DNA from: CAVQFD01 sp963724695
Lineage (GTDB): Bacteria > Acidobacteriota > Vicinamibacteria > Vicinamibacterales > CAVVIG01
Direction of reading: 5' to 3'
NCBI GenBank assembly: GCA_963724695.1
Contig: CAVRVW010000008.1
Coordinates: 1 to 64,000, forward strand
DNA length: 64,000 nt
A model generated the notes under the pieces. That model saw only the letters and a program-made list of their open reading frames with translations. It had not been told where the DNA came from and did not search any database. The translations under genes and the position numbers were made by a program. Shown here one piece after another: positions 19,509 to 28,549 of the stretch (within the stretch, counting starts at the first letter, position 1; each line of letters opens with the position of its first letter).

Positions 19509-19748
19509 ATGAACATTAGGTTCACGTCGTCGCTGACCCCGGAAGACGAAAATATGGTCGCTCCCAGGCTCATGGAAGCGATCGGTGGCTTGCTCGATCT
19601 GCTGCCCATTGCCTACGTCATTCGAATCGACACCTCAGATGCGCGGACGTACGAGCGCTATGGACCCAACGGCGAGAAAGATCAGGCTGAATCGTCCGCC
19701 GCGCATCAGAAGGCTGAGCGCCGGCCCCGACCCGTAGCGGTCCGATGA
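19509..19748 (+). CDS. Small conserved-looking protein, unknown function
   Basis: 79 residues, ATG 19509. The N-terminal 55 residues (MNIRFTSSLTPEDENMVAP, then LMEAIGGLLDLLPIAYVIRI) have balanced composition and look like a compact alpha/beta domain; the tail after DARTYERYG is polar and low complexity. I believe similar short proteins starting with '(M)xIRFTSSLTPEDE' occur in related bacteria, but I cannot confirm this here. There is no signal peptide and no membrane span. It is isolated: 240 bases before the epimerase gene and 500 after the divergent regulator. No convincing ribosome site is visible (GGACACACGCCC upstream). Confidence 0.5.
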   Translation: MNIRFTSSLTPEDENMVAPRLMEAIGGLLDLLPIAYVIRIDTSDARTYERYGPNGEKDQAESSAAHQKAERRPRPVAVR

Positions 19749-19989
19749 CAGCTCCGGCTGAAGTTCTTCGGCCAGGGCCGGAACAATTCAGCCGGACAGC
19801 CGACTCCGGAGCGACTTCGAGAATCAAGTCTTCCTCTGGGGTGCCTTCGTAACGTCGCTGGCAGTCGATGCGACGTCGGTTCGACGGGCTAAGTCCAGTG
19901 TTCATCGTACTTGCGGCGCCGCCGCTCCGCCGATGGTACCGGGCGGGATCTTTGCTCAAACGGGAATCGCGGCGTTGCGGCTCAAAACT

Positions 19990-21151
19990 ATGGTCAACGG
20001 ACCCACCATCCTGACGGTATTCGGCACTCGGCCTGAGGTCATCAAGCTGGCGCCGGTCATTCGCGAGCTCGAACGCGCGGGGCGGACGTTTCGCGCGGTC
20101 AATGTCGCCTCCGGTCAGCACAGCACACTGCTTTACCCGTTCGTGCAGTTGTTCGGCCTGCGCCTCGATCACGACCTCCAGGTGATGGAGCCTGGCCAGA
20201 ACCCGAACGGCGTCTGTGCGCGTGTGCTTGCCGGCAATCGACCCCATCCTCGACCAGGAACGGCCGGACCTCGTGCTCGTCCAGGGCGACACGACCACGG
20301 CGCTCGCGGGTGCGCTCGCGGCGTTTCATCGGCGCATCCCGGTCGGCCACGTGGAGGCCGGCCTCCGCTCCGGCGATCGCCACAGCCCGTTTCCAGAGGA
20401 GATGAACCGGACGCTGGTCGGGCAGCCTGGCGAGTCTGCACTTTGCGGCAACCGAGCGCAATCGCGAGACGTTGCTGCGCGAAGGCGTGGCGGACTCGTC
20501 GATCTTCGTGACCGGAAACCCGGTGGTCGACGCGCTCGAAACGATTCTGTCCAAGGCTCACCGAGTCCGGCCGTGGATCGCGTGCTCGAAGGCGACGGCC
20601 GGGCTCAAGCTCGTCGTGCTGACGACACACCGTCGCGAGAGCTTCGGCACCTACATGACCGAGAGCCTCGGGCTTCTCCGTCGCTTCGTCGAGGCCAACC
20701 CGGACGTTGCGCTCGATCTTCCCGGTGCATCCGAACCCCGACGGTCGTCGAGACGACCAGGCGCGTGCTCGGCGAGCATGCGCGTATCCACCTGCTCGAG
20801 CCCCTCGACTACCAGGAGTTCGTGCGTCTGCTCTCGCACGCGTGGCTGATCGTCTCGGATTCGGGCGGCGTGCAGGAAGAAGCACCGACGCTCGGGCAAG
20901 CCGCTCATCATTCTCCGCGAGAACACGGAGCGGCCGGAGGCGGTGGAGTGCGGCATCGCCCGTCTCGTCGGCGACCCACCCGGAACGCCTCGCCGCGCTG
21001 CTCGACGAGGCCCGCGAGCCGGATTCCTGGGTGGCGCAGACGGCCAAGCTGACGCAACCCGTTCGGAAACGGCGACGCGGGCGCGCGCATCGTCGACGTG
21101 ATCGAGCGGTATCTGCTCGAAGCGAAACCCGCGCTGGCAATGGTTCACTAA
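19990..21151 (+). CDS. wbpI: UDP-N-acetylglucosamine-type 2-epimerase, WbpI/WecB family (about five frameshifts)
   Basis: Starts at ATG 19990 (MVNGPTILTVFGTRPEVIKL), where FGTRPE is the family's UDP-binding opening. Reading across frames gives PDLVLVQGDTTTALAGALAA, VGHVEAGLRSGD and SPFPEEMNR, HFAATERNRETLLREGV, VTGNPVVDALE, LVVLTTHRRESFG, VHPNP, LLEPLDYQEFVRLL, IVSDSGGVQEEAP and NPFGNGDAGARIVDVIERYL, stop TAA 21149-21151. All catalytic motifs are kept, so indels are more likely sequence errors than decay. The enzyme inverts C2 of a UDP-HexNAc; next to WbpE, WbpB and WbpD homologues, the substrate is probably the UDP-GlcNAc(3NAc)A form (WbpI role), though a WecB role on UDP-GlcNAc is possible. 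The next gene begins 13 bases downstream. Confidence 0.8.
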
Positions 21152-21164
21152 TCTGGAGTCGTAG

Positions 21165-22412
21165 ATGACAGAGTCCAATTCGATCGAAGAACGTGTCCTT
21201 CAACTGCCGTCCGACCAGGATGCCTCGGGCCGCACCCTCGGAAGCGAAGAGATCCAGGCGCTCACCGAGGTCATCAAGACCGGGACGCTGACGAGCACCA
21301 AGGGCCGCTTCGTCCGGACATTCGAGACGGAGTTCGCGAAGACGGTCGGCGCCAAGCACGCGTATGCGTGCGCGTCGGGTACCGCGGCCGTCCACCTGGC
21401 GATCGCCGCGATCAATCCAAATCCCGGGGACGAGATCGTCACCACCCCGATCACCGACATGGGGGCCCTGACCCCGATCCTGTATCAGGGCGCCATCCCG
21501 GTCTTCGCGGATGTGGACGACCGCACCTGCAACGTCACGGCGGCGACGATCGAGGCGCGGCTGAGCGACCGAACCAAGGCCATCGTGGTCACCCATCTCT
21601 TCGGCAACCCGTGCGAGATGGACGAGATCATGGAGCTCGCGGCCGCGCGGAATCTGCCGGTCATCGAGGATTGCGCCCAGTCGTTCCTGGCGGCGTACGG
21701 CGGCCGCAAGGTCGGCACCATCGGCCGCATCGGCTGCTTCAGCCTCCAGCAGGGCAAGCACATCACGACCGGCGAAGGCGGCATCGTCGACGACCGACGA
21801 CGACGCCCTGGCCCGGCACATGTTCCTGTACATCAACAAGGCCTGGGGCTACGGCGACGCGAAGCCGGATCACTACTTCCTCGCGCTCAACTACCGCATG
21901 AGCGAGCTGCAGGGCGCCGTCGCCCTGGCGCAGCTGCCCAAGCTCGATGGGGTGGTCGAGCAGCGCCGGCGCATGGCCGATCGCCTCACCGCGCAGCTGA
22001 AGGACATTCCTGGCATCGAGGTGCCGTGGGTGGCGCGCGAAGTCGCACCACGTGTACTGGAAGTACTCCGTCATGGTGGACGAGCGGGTCATTGAGGGCG
22101 GTGCGCCGGCGCTCGGCGAAGGCGCTCAAGTCCTACGACATCGCCTCGGCGCCCCGGTACATCCAGAAGCCCGCGTTCATGTGCGACGTCATCCGGAATC
22201 AGCGGACGCTTGGCGACAGCCGCTGGCCGTTCTCGCTCGCGAGGCCGGAGGCGGTCGACTACGACCGCGCGAAGCACGCCGGCACCTACCGTGCGCTGGA
22301 TCGCATCCTGGTCCTGCCCTGGAACGAGGGCTACACCGAAGAACACGTCGACTACCTCGCGCAGTCGTTCAGGACTGCCGTGGCATCTCTTTCAGGGGGA
22401 AAGCGGTCATGA
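21165..22412 (+). CDS. wbpE: DegT/DnrJ/EryC1 aminotransferase, WbpE-like (three frameshifts)
   Basis: About 415 residues. ATG 21165 is preceded by a weak TGGAGT site. The PLP enzyme signatures are: HAYACASGTAAVHLAI (cofactor phosphate), PVIEDCAQSF (Asp for pyridine N) and SLQQGKHITTGEGG with the Schiff-base Lys at residue 198. Frame changes near 21795, 22045 and 22105 interrupt the second half, which contains YINKAWGYGDAKPDHYFLAL, NYRMSELQGAVALAQLPKL and PRYIQKPAFM. The enzyme would aminate the C3-keto sugar made by the adjacent oxidase-type dehydrogenase, with glutamate as donor. The stop overlaps the next start (ATGA). The substrate assignment rests on gene context. Confidence 0.8.
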   Translation: MTESNSIEERVLQLPSDQDASGRTLGSEEIQALTEVIKTGTLTSTKGRFVRTFETEFAKTVGAKHAYACASGTAAVHLAIAAINPNPGDEIVTTPITDMGALTPILYQGAIPVFADVDDRTCNVTAATIEARLSDRTKAIVVTHLFGNPCEMDEIMELAAARNLPVIEDCAQSFLAAYGGRKVGTIGRIGCFSLQQGKHITTGEGGIVDDRRRRPGPAHVPVHQQGLGLRRREAGSLLPRAQLPHERAAGRRRPGAAAQARWGGRAAPAHGRSPHRAAEGHSWHRGAVGGARSRTTCTGSTPSWWTSGSLRAVRRRSAKALKSYDIASAPRYIQKPAFMCDVIRNQRTLGDSRWPFSLARPEAVDYDRAKHAGTYRALDRILVLPWNEGYTEEHVDYLAQSFRTAVASLSGGKRS

Positions 22413-23450
22413 GCGAGAAGCTGAGGTTCGGACTGGTCGGCGCTGGCGCGATCGCCCAGTCGTACGCGACAGGCGTTCGCCACCAGCACGGAAGCGCGAG
22501 CTCGTGGCGGTGGCCGACGTTGCCGCCGACGCGGCGAAGGCGATGGCGGATGCCTACAAGTGCGAGGCGTTCGCTTCGCACCGGGCGATGGCGCAGTCGG
22601 CAAAAGTCGACGCGGTGATCATCTGCACGCCGCCGGCCGACCACGTGGACATCTGCATGGACTTGCTGCGCAAGAAGGTGCCGGTGCTCTGCGAGAAGCC
22701 GTTGAGCACCGATGCCAAGAGCGCGCAGCGGCTGTCATCGATCAGGTCAAGCAGTCGGGCGTGAAGTTCACGATGGCGTCGAAGTTCCGCTACGTCGACG
22801 ATGTCGCGAAGGCCAAGGCCATCGTCACGGCCGGTCTGCTCGGCGAGATCATCCTGTTCGAGAACGCCTTCACGTCCCGCGTCGACATGTCCACCCGGTG
22901 GAACTCCAACCCGTCAGTGAGCGGCGGCGGCGTGCTGATCGACAACGGCACCCATTCGGTGGACCTGGTCCGCTACTTCCTGGGACCGATCGCCGACGTG
23001 CAGGTCGTCGAGGGCAAGCGCAGCCAGGGGCTCGCCGTCGAGGACACGGTGCGCATCTTCGTGCGAAGCACCGGCGGCGTCCTGGGAAGCATCGACCTCT
23101 CGTGGAGCATCAACAAGGAGCAGGAGTCCTACATCAACATCTACGGGTCGAAGGGGACGCTGTGGATCGGGTGGAAGGAATCGAAATACCGCCAGTCGGG
23201 CGCCCGCGAGTGGGTGGTGTTCGGCAAGGGCTACGACAAGGTGCAGGCCTTCCGCAGCAACATCGACAACTTCGCCCGGTCGATTCGTGGCGAGGAGGCG
23301 CTGGTGACCACGGCCGAGGACGCCCTGGCGTCGATTGAAGTCATCGAGGCGGCCTACGCCGACTTGCGTCGAAGCCATTGGGTTTCGGTTGCGAAGCCGA
23401 CCCCGGCCCAGGCTGAACTCGCCGCCGCCGTCGCCGGGGCCGTCGCGTGA
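22409..23450 (+). CDS. wbpB: Gfo/Idh/MocA-family sugar dehydrogenase, WbpB-like (two frameshifts)
   Basis: ATG 22409 overlaps the preceding stop. The Rossmann opening is LRFGLVGAGAIAQSYA (GAGAIA dinucleotide loop); after an indel near 22470 come ELVAVADVAADAAKAM and AVIICTPPADHVDICM, then VPVLCEKPLS, the E-K-P motif whose Lys is catalytic. A second indel near 22735 leads to MASKFRYVDDV, VSGGGVLIDNGTHSVDLVRY (the His of the substrate site) and a full C-terminal alpha/beta domain. About 346 residues. In the Wbp pathway this step oxidises C3 of UDP-GlcNAcA with NAD+, the product going directly to WbpE. Gene overlaps on both sides show one operon. Confidence 0.82.
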
Positions 23451-24062
23451 GCGTACGCGTTCATCCGACCGCCATCGTCGAGGATGGTGTTCAGCTTGGG
23501 GACGGCACGTCGGTCTGGGACAGCGGTACATATCCGGAAGAACGCCGTCATCGGCGAGCAATGCATCGTCGGCGAAAAGAGCTATGTCGCCTACGATGTC
23601 CGGATCGGTCACCGCGTCAAGATCAACGCGATGGTGTACATCTGCGCCGCCGTCACCATCGAGGACGGAGTGATGATCAGCGCGGGAACGATCTTTACCA
23701 ACGATCGGTTCCCGCGTTCGACCACACCGGATCTCCGGGAGCTGCGATCGTCGGACCCCGATGAGGAGACACTGCCGACGCTGGTCCGCGAGGGGGCCAC
23801 GATCGGCGCCGGCTGCACGATCGGCAACGACTTGTCCATTGGACGGTTTGCGATGGTGGGGATGGGGTCGCTTGTGACGAAGTCCATTCCTGATTTCCAC
23901 CTGGCGTTCGGTCACCCGGCGGTCTCGGTAGGGGCGGTCTGCCGATGCGGGCATCCCATTGCCCGGTTTGCCGCCGGGAGCGCGCCCGACATGCCCGACC
24001 TGCAATGCGGCCACTGCCAGCGGCGTTACGCCATGGCTGCGGGCGCCGTGACGGAACGTTAG
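23447..24062 (+). CDS. wbpD: Left-handed beta-helix acetyltransferase, WbpD-like, with C-terminal Cys-rich tail (one frameshift)
   Basis: GTG 23447 overlaps the wbpB stop. Hexapeptide repeats run through VHPTAIVEDGVQLGDGTSVW, RKNAVIGEQCIVGEKSYV, IGHRVKINAMVYIC, IEDGVMISAGTIFTND and GATIGAGCTIGNDLSIG; an indel near 23523 breaks the second coil. The enzyme should N-acetylate the 3-amino group produced by WbpE with acetyl-CoA. An addition not usual in WbpD is the C-terminal tail CRCGHPI ... LQCGHCQRRY, two CxC/CxxC pairs that look like a zinc ribbon. Similar tails occur on some LbH sugar acetyltransferases. About 204 residues. Confidence 0.8.
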
Positions 24063-24078
24063 CGCGGGATGGCGGCGC

Positions 24079-24783
24079 GTGCTCAAGGTCGATCTCCACA
24101 CGCACAGCGCTGACGATCCGGCTGACTTCATTCCGCACACGACCCCCGAGCTCGTCGACCGGGCGGCGGCCCTGGGCTTTGACGCCCTGGCGGTGACCCT
24201 GCACGACCGGCAGCTGGATATCCGGGATCTGGCCCCGTACGCGAAAGACCGCGGGGTCGTCCTCATTCCGGGCGTCGAGCGCACCATCCTTGGGCGCCAT
24301 GTCCTGCTGCTCAATTTTCCTCCCCTCGCTCAACAGGTTTCGAGCTTCGACGAGCTGGCTCGCCTGAAAGCGCGGTACCCGGACGGGCTCGTGGTGGCCC
24401 CGCACCCGTTTTTTCCGCTCACGAACTGTCTCCGCGGCTGGATGCACTGCGTGGGCGAGCTGTTCGATGCCGTCGAAGTCAACGCGTTCTACACCGACCT
24501 GTTGGACTTCAACCGCCAGGCCGTGAAGTGGGCGAAGGCACGAGGCAAGCCGCTCGTCGGAAGCTCCGACGCCCATCGACTCTCGCTGCTCGGGACGACC
24601 TTCTCTCTCGTTGACGCCGAACCGACCGCCGGTGCCATCTGCTCCGCAATCCGGCATGGGCGCGTGCAGGTCCGGACCCGACCCATCTCCGTCTCCCAGG
24701 CGGTGCTCTACGCCGGCGGCATTACCCTCGCAGGTCTCCGACCCAGCCAGTCCCGCCTGCCCCGCATCGCATCCGCCAGCTGA
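24079..24783 (+). CDS. PHP-domain metal-dependent phosphoesterase
   Basis: 234 residues; the start is GTG 24079, as the only ATG nearby (24069) is out of frame. Metal motifs: VDLHTHSADD at residues 4-13 (HxH), a later PGVER, VVAPHPFFPL (H), and VGSSDAHRL (DxH). These are the PHP metal ligands. The family includes histidinol phosphatase, PolIIIA-type and capsular Tyr phosphatases (CpsB/Wzb-like) as well as uncharacterised hydrolases. Placed after the wbpD gene in an EPS locus, a role as a phosphatase in polysaccharide control is possible, but the sequence is shorter than and different from CpsB. No frameshift. Confidence 0.75.
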   Translation: MLKVDLHTHSADDPADFIPHTTPELVDRAAALGFDALAVTLHDRQLDIRDLAPYAKDRGVVLIPGVERTILGRHVLLLNFPPLAQQVSSFDELARLKARYPDGLVVAPHPFFPLTNCLRGWMHCVGELFDAVEVNAFYTDLLDFNRQAVKWAKARGKPLVGSSDAHRLSLLGTTFSLVDAEPTAGAICSAIRHGRVQVRTRPISVSQAVLYAGGITLAGLRPSQSRLPRIASAS

Positions 24784-24968
24784 TCTCACCCTGTCCCGCC
24801 ACCGCTTCGGCCCTCAGACTCTGATCGAAGTCAAGTTTATGTGCTATCGAATTCGAGACAAATAATCATCGAATCTATTGACCTTTTGGTTCTGTTTCCG
24901 GGACAATTGTCACTTGTGGCATTCCTAGTACCTCATTGCGCTCCCGGATGGACATCGGAGCAGCTCTC

Positions 24969-26102
24969 ATGACCAAGCCGACCGTGATGGTGGGCGTCAG
25001 CGCCGCCATCCGGACCATCGAAGAAGACATCCAGTACGCCGTCGCGCTCCGACGCGAAGGTGCTGATCACCGGTGAGAGCGGCGTCGGCAAGGAGGTCGT
25101 GGCCCGCCTGATCCACCAGCGAAGCAAGCGCGGCTCGGGTCCGCTCGTCACGATCAACTGCGCGGGCTTTCCCGACTCGCTCCTGGAGACCGAGATGTTC
25201 GGGCACGTGAAGGGCAGCTTCACCGATGCCTACCGCGACAAGCGCGGCTGGCTCGAGATGGCGCACGGCGGCACCATCTTCATGGACGAAGTCGGCGAGA
25301 TGAGCCTGCGGATGCAGGCGCTGATGCTGCGGTTCCTGGAGACCGGCGAGATCCAGCGCGTCGGCTCGGATCGTCAGACGCGCGGCGCTCAACGTCCGCG
25401 TGATCACGGCGACCCACCGGCGGCTGCTCGATCGCATCGCCGACAAGACGTTTCGCGAGGACCTCTACTATCGACTCAACGTGATCCACATCGAGGTGCC
25501 GCCGCTGCGCGAGCGCGCCGGAGGACATCAGCGTGCTGCTGACCCACTTCCTCAGGGAGTGTCGCGGTCGACGCATCGGTGCCGCGGAGCCCGAGCTGAC
25601 GGCGGAGGCGCTGTCGCGCCTCGTGGACTATCCCTGGCCCGGCAACGTGCGCGAGCTGAAGAACGTCGTGGAACGACTCGTCCTCCGGGCCCACAACGGG
25701 CGAATCGGTCCCGACGATCTACCGGTCGAAATCTGGAAGGAACGGCGGCCGCTGCCGGCCGCGGACGCCGCAGGCCCGCCAGCCGCAGACGCCGGCCGAG
25801 CGCGCTCTTCGAGCGCATGCTCAGCGACGGGGAGTCGTTCTGGGCGGCCGTCTACGAACCGTTCATGACGCGGGATCTGACACGCAACGATCTTCGGGAG
25901 CTCGTGACGCCTGGGTCTCGAACACACGCGCGGAAACTACAAGATGCTCGTGGCCTGCTTCAACATGCCGCCGGAGGACTACAAGCGGTTCATGAGCGTG
26001 CTGCGGAAATACCAGTGCCACTTGCCGTTCCAGCAGTTTCGGGTGCTGAGGACAGGATCTGGGGACGGGCGGACACTAAGAGTCCGGTGTCTTAGGCGGT
26101 GA
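24969..26102 (+). CDS. Second REC-less sigma-54 activator with the same unusual C-terminal domain (about five frameshifts)
   Basis: ATG 24969 (MTKPTVMVGVSAAIRTIEED). Corrected, the AAA+ domain contains KVLITGESGVGKEVVARLI (Walker A), TINCAGFPDSLLETEMFGHV, the loop GSFTDA where sigma-54 activators have GAFTGA, GTIFMDEVGEMSLRMQAL, FREDLYYRLNVIHIEVPPLR and PWPGNVRELKNVVERLVLRA. The C-terminal module matches the one in the activator at 17841: ESFWAAVY, RGNYKMLVACFNM, DYKRFMSVLRK and CHLPFQQFR, ending TGA 26100-26102. The Gly-to-Asp change in the contact loop would be expected to weaken sigma-54 interaction unless it is a sequence error. Its end overlaps the convergent receiver-PilZ gene by 11 bases; a small hairpin CTAAGA/TCTTAG (26074-26093) lies there. 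Confidence 0.72.
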
Positions 26103-26783
26103 CGGCCAGACCGGGCATCGAGTCGACGAGCGTTCGCCAGGCGAGGGCCGTGTCGGCATCGTCCTGCGACAAGTCGGCGCCGCACGAGATGCCCGCCGCA
26201 GTGATACCATCGCCGCGCCATCGGCGCTGTCCACACACGCTGAACGTCGCACGAGAAGTTGAAGCAGGGAAGCCGGACTGTGAACTGCCTTGGCAAGCGC
26301 CGGAGGAGTCCGCCTCTGCCGCTTCGAGCCGCATGCCCTCGTAGCTCACATCCAGTAGACGCGCCGGGACGTCGTTGACGAACGCATCGAGCAGGGGCAC
26401 TTGCTTGCGCGGGGATCGACGGGTATGGAGGGCCGCGACGAGGAGTTCACCGCACGACCTCGAGCAGGCGCTCGTGACCGACGGGCGACGTGAGGTACGT
26501 CGCCCGCTGTCGCTTGGCTTCGGCTTCGAGCACCGGATCCGGGTTCTCCGATGACGATGGTCGCGGTGCCCTGGACGCCGGCCCGGATGGCCAGATGCAG
26601 GCCGTTGTAGGCGCCCAGCTTGAGCTCCGTAATCAGGAGCTCGGGCCGGGCCCCCAGCACCTCCTTCGCTGCCGCAAAGTCATCGACGACCTTGAGCGAA
26701 CCCGCGGCGCGAAGGCTCGACACAAACGATCTGGCAGTGCCCCCAGCGGGAGCGACGAGCAGGATCGTCGGGTGCTCATTCAT
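26092..26783 (-). CDS. Degenerate receiver fused to PilZ-like domain (frameshifted)
   Basis: ATG 26783 (MNEHPTILLVAPAGG). The first 115 residues align by eye with a response-regulator receiver (SLKVVDDFAAAKEVLGARP, LLITELKLGAYNGLHLAI), but the N-terminal acidic pair is missing (LLVAPAG) and the phospho-acceptor position in LLITELKLG is Glu, not Asp. A frame change near 26550 is followed, near 26450-26340, by PRKQVPLLDAFVNDVPARLL and DVSYEGMRLEA, the D-x-S-x-x-G motif of PilZ domains, though the R-x-x-x-R c-di-GMP motif is only partly visible (RRSPRKQ). The protein may link c-di-GMP to polysaccharide control. It lies between the second sigma-54 activator (convergent) and the wbpA gene (divergent). 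The 3' third is of uncertain frame. Confidence 0.6.
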
Positions 26784-27174
26784 CAGGCTGTCCGGGGTTG
26801 TAAAAAGCAATCATCCTGCCGTCCCCGAAGACGCTGGATTTCTTGATGTTTGCTGGACTTAGAAGGTCTCGATTCATGCAATTTCTGCCTTCGTTGTACA
26901 GTTTCAGTCGACCAACGATAACCTATGATGCCTATTACAGTTCTGCAACCTGCGGGGTCCTCGCCGTGGCCGCGACTAATCTCTGCGGCGTCGGGCCGAT
27001 TTACAGAAAAGCGGCGGGACAACCTCAGCGATTGCACACTGGATTGGATGTCGGGCGACGACAAAAACCCCTCCGGCCGGCAGATAACTACCTGGGACGG
27101 GATTGACTTGTCGGTTTCGCGCAGCGACTATCGTCTTCCGGACCCACCAACCCGCTGACAAGGAGTTTCTCGGA
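26784..27174. promoter_or_regulatory. Divergent intergenic region before wbpA
   Basis: About 390 bases without a gene, noticeably AT-richer than the surroundings between 26,820 and 26,960. It must hold the promoters of the receiver-PilZ gene (minus) and of wbpA (plus). I could not pick a convincing -35/-10 or -24/-12 pair. An AAGGAG ribosome site lies at 27160-27165, nine bases before the wbpA ATG, and fixes that start. Confidence 0.45.
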
Positions 27175-28549
27175 ATGGTCCCACTAGCTCAGGACGCCCC
27201 CCTCTTCGACTCGATCGCGTCGGGCCGTGCCCGCGTCGGCGTCGTGGGCCTTGGATACGTGGGGCTGCCGCTCGCCGTGGAGTTCGCCCGTTCCGGCTTG
27301 CCGACGACGGGGATCGACGTCGATCGCGGCAAAGGTGCTCGCCATCAACTGCCGGCCGGTCGTATCTCGACGACGTCAGCTCCGCGGACGTCAAGGAGCT
27401 GCAAGGCCGCGGTCTGCTTCAGGCCACGACCGAATTCAGCGCGATCGGACAGCTCGACACCGTCAGCATCTGCGTGCCAACGCCCCTGCGGAAGACGAAA
27501 GACCCGGATCTGTCCTTCATCGTGGCGGCCTCGGAGGCCGTCGCCCGATGGCTGCAGGCCAGGGATGCTGGTCGTGCTGGAATCGACGACCTATCCTGGC
27601 ACGACCGACGAACTGGTGCTGCCGATCCTCGAACAATCAGGGCTCAAGGGCGGGAAGGACTTCTTCCTCGCCTTCTCCCCGGAGCGTATCGATCCCGGCA
27701 ACCCGCGTTTCCAGACGCGCAACGTTCCGAAGGTCATTGGCGGGCTCACGCCCGTCTGCACCGAACTGGCCAGGGCGCTGTACGCGAAGGCCATGGACAC
27801 GATCGTGCCCGTGAGCTCCCCGCGCGTGGCCGAGATGGTGAAACTGCTCGAGAACACGTTTCGGGCGGTCAACATCGGTCTCGTCAACGAGCTGGCGATC
27901 ATGTGCGATCGCCTCGGCATCGATGTCTGGGAGGTTGTCGGCGCCGCGGCCACCAAGCCGTTCGGCTTCATGCCCTTCTATCCCGGACCGGGCCTCGGCG
28001 GCCATTGCATTCCGGTCGACCCGTTCTATCTGTCGTGGAAGGCCCGTCAGTCCGGGTTCGAGGCGCGTTTCATCGAGTTGGCCGGCGCAGTCAACGCGGC
28101 GATGCCGCACTACACCATTTCGCTCGTCGCTGACGCCTTGAACCGCATCCGCCTGCCGCTGAGCGGATCGCGCGTGCTCATCGCGGGCGTGACCTACAAG
28201 CGCGACGTCGACGATATTCGCGAATCGCCGGCGTTGGATCTACTCCATCTGCTCCGTCAGCGCGGCGCCGTGCTGTCGTACAGTGACCCGCACGTGCCGA
28301 CCCTGTCGGGGAGGCTGTGGCCGAACGGGATTGATCTGGAGCATGTGGAGATCGCTGCACCTCGAGCCAGGCTCGATCGACTGTCTGGTCATCGTGACCG
28401 ATCACTCACGGTTCGACGTCGACCAGTTTCAGCGCGTCGCGAGATCGGTGGTCGACACCAGGAACGCCATCAAGAACCCCGGGCCGAACGTCATAAGGCT
28501 GGGAGGCGCCGGGCGACCTTCGGAGGCGAATGAAGTGGTGCCGGCATAA
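27175..28549 (+). CDS. wbpA: UDP-GlcNAc C6-dehydrogenase, WbpA/TviB family (about four frameshifts)
   Basis: The start is ATG 27175 with AAGGAG just upstream. The Rossmann opening is RVGVVGLGYVGLPLAVEFA; after indels near 27335-27400 come ELQGRGLLQATTEFSAIGQL, VSICVPTPLRKTKDPDLSFI (typical of UDP-HexNAc dehydrogenases), LVVLESTTYPGTTDELVLP, FLAFSPERIDPGN, EMVKLLENTFRAVNIGLVNE and the catalytic Cys motif GPGLGGHCIPVDPFYLSW. A last indel near 28355 precedes IDCLVIVTDHSRFDVD. About 450 residues, normal. It makes UDP-GlcNAcA, the substrate of the WbpB/E/D/I steps encoded at 19,990-24,062. The stop TAA overlaps the next ATG (TAATG). Confidence 0.85.

Noticed and set aside
24784..24968. Possible sigma-54 promoter (TGGCATTCC ... 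TTGC) before the second activator
   Set aside because: The GG and GC elements are about 20 bases apart instead of the required 10.
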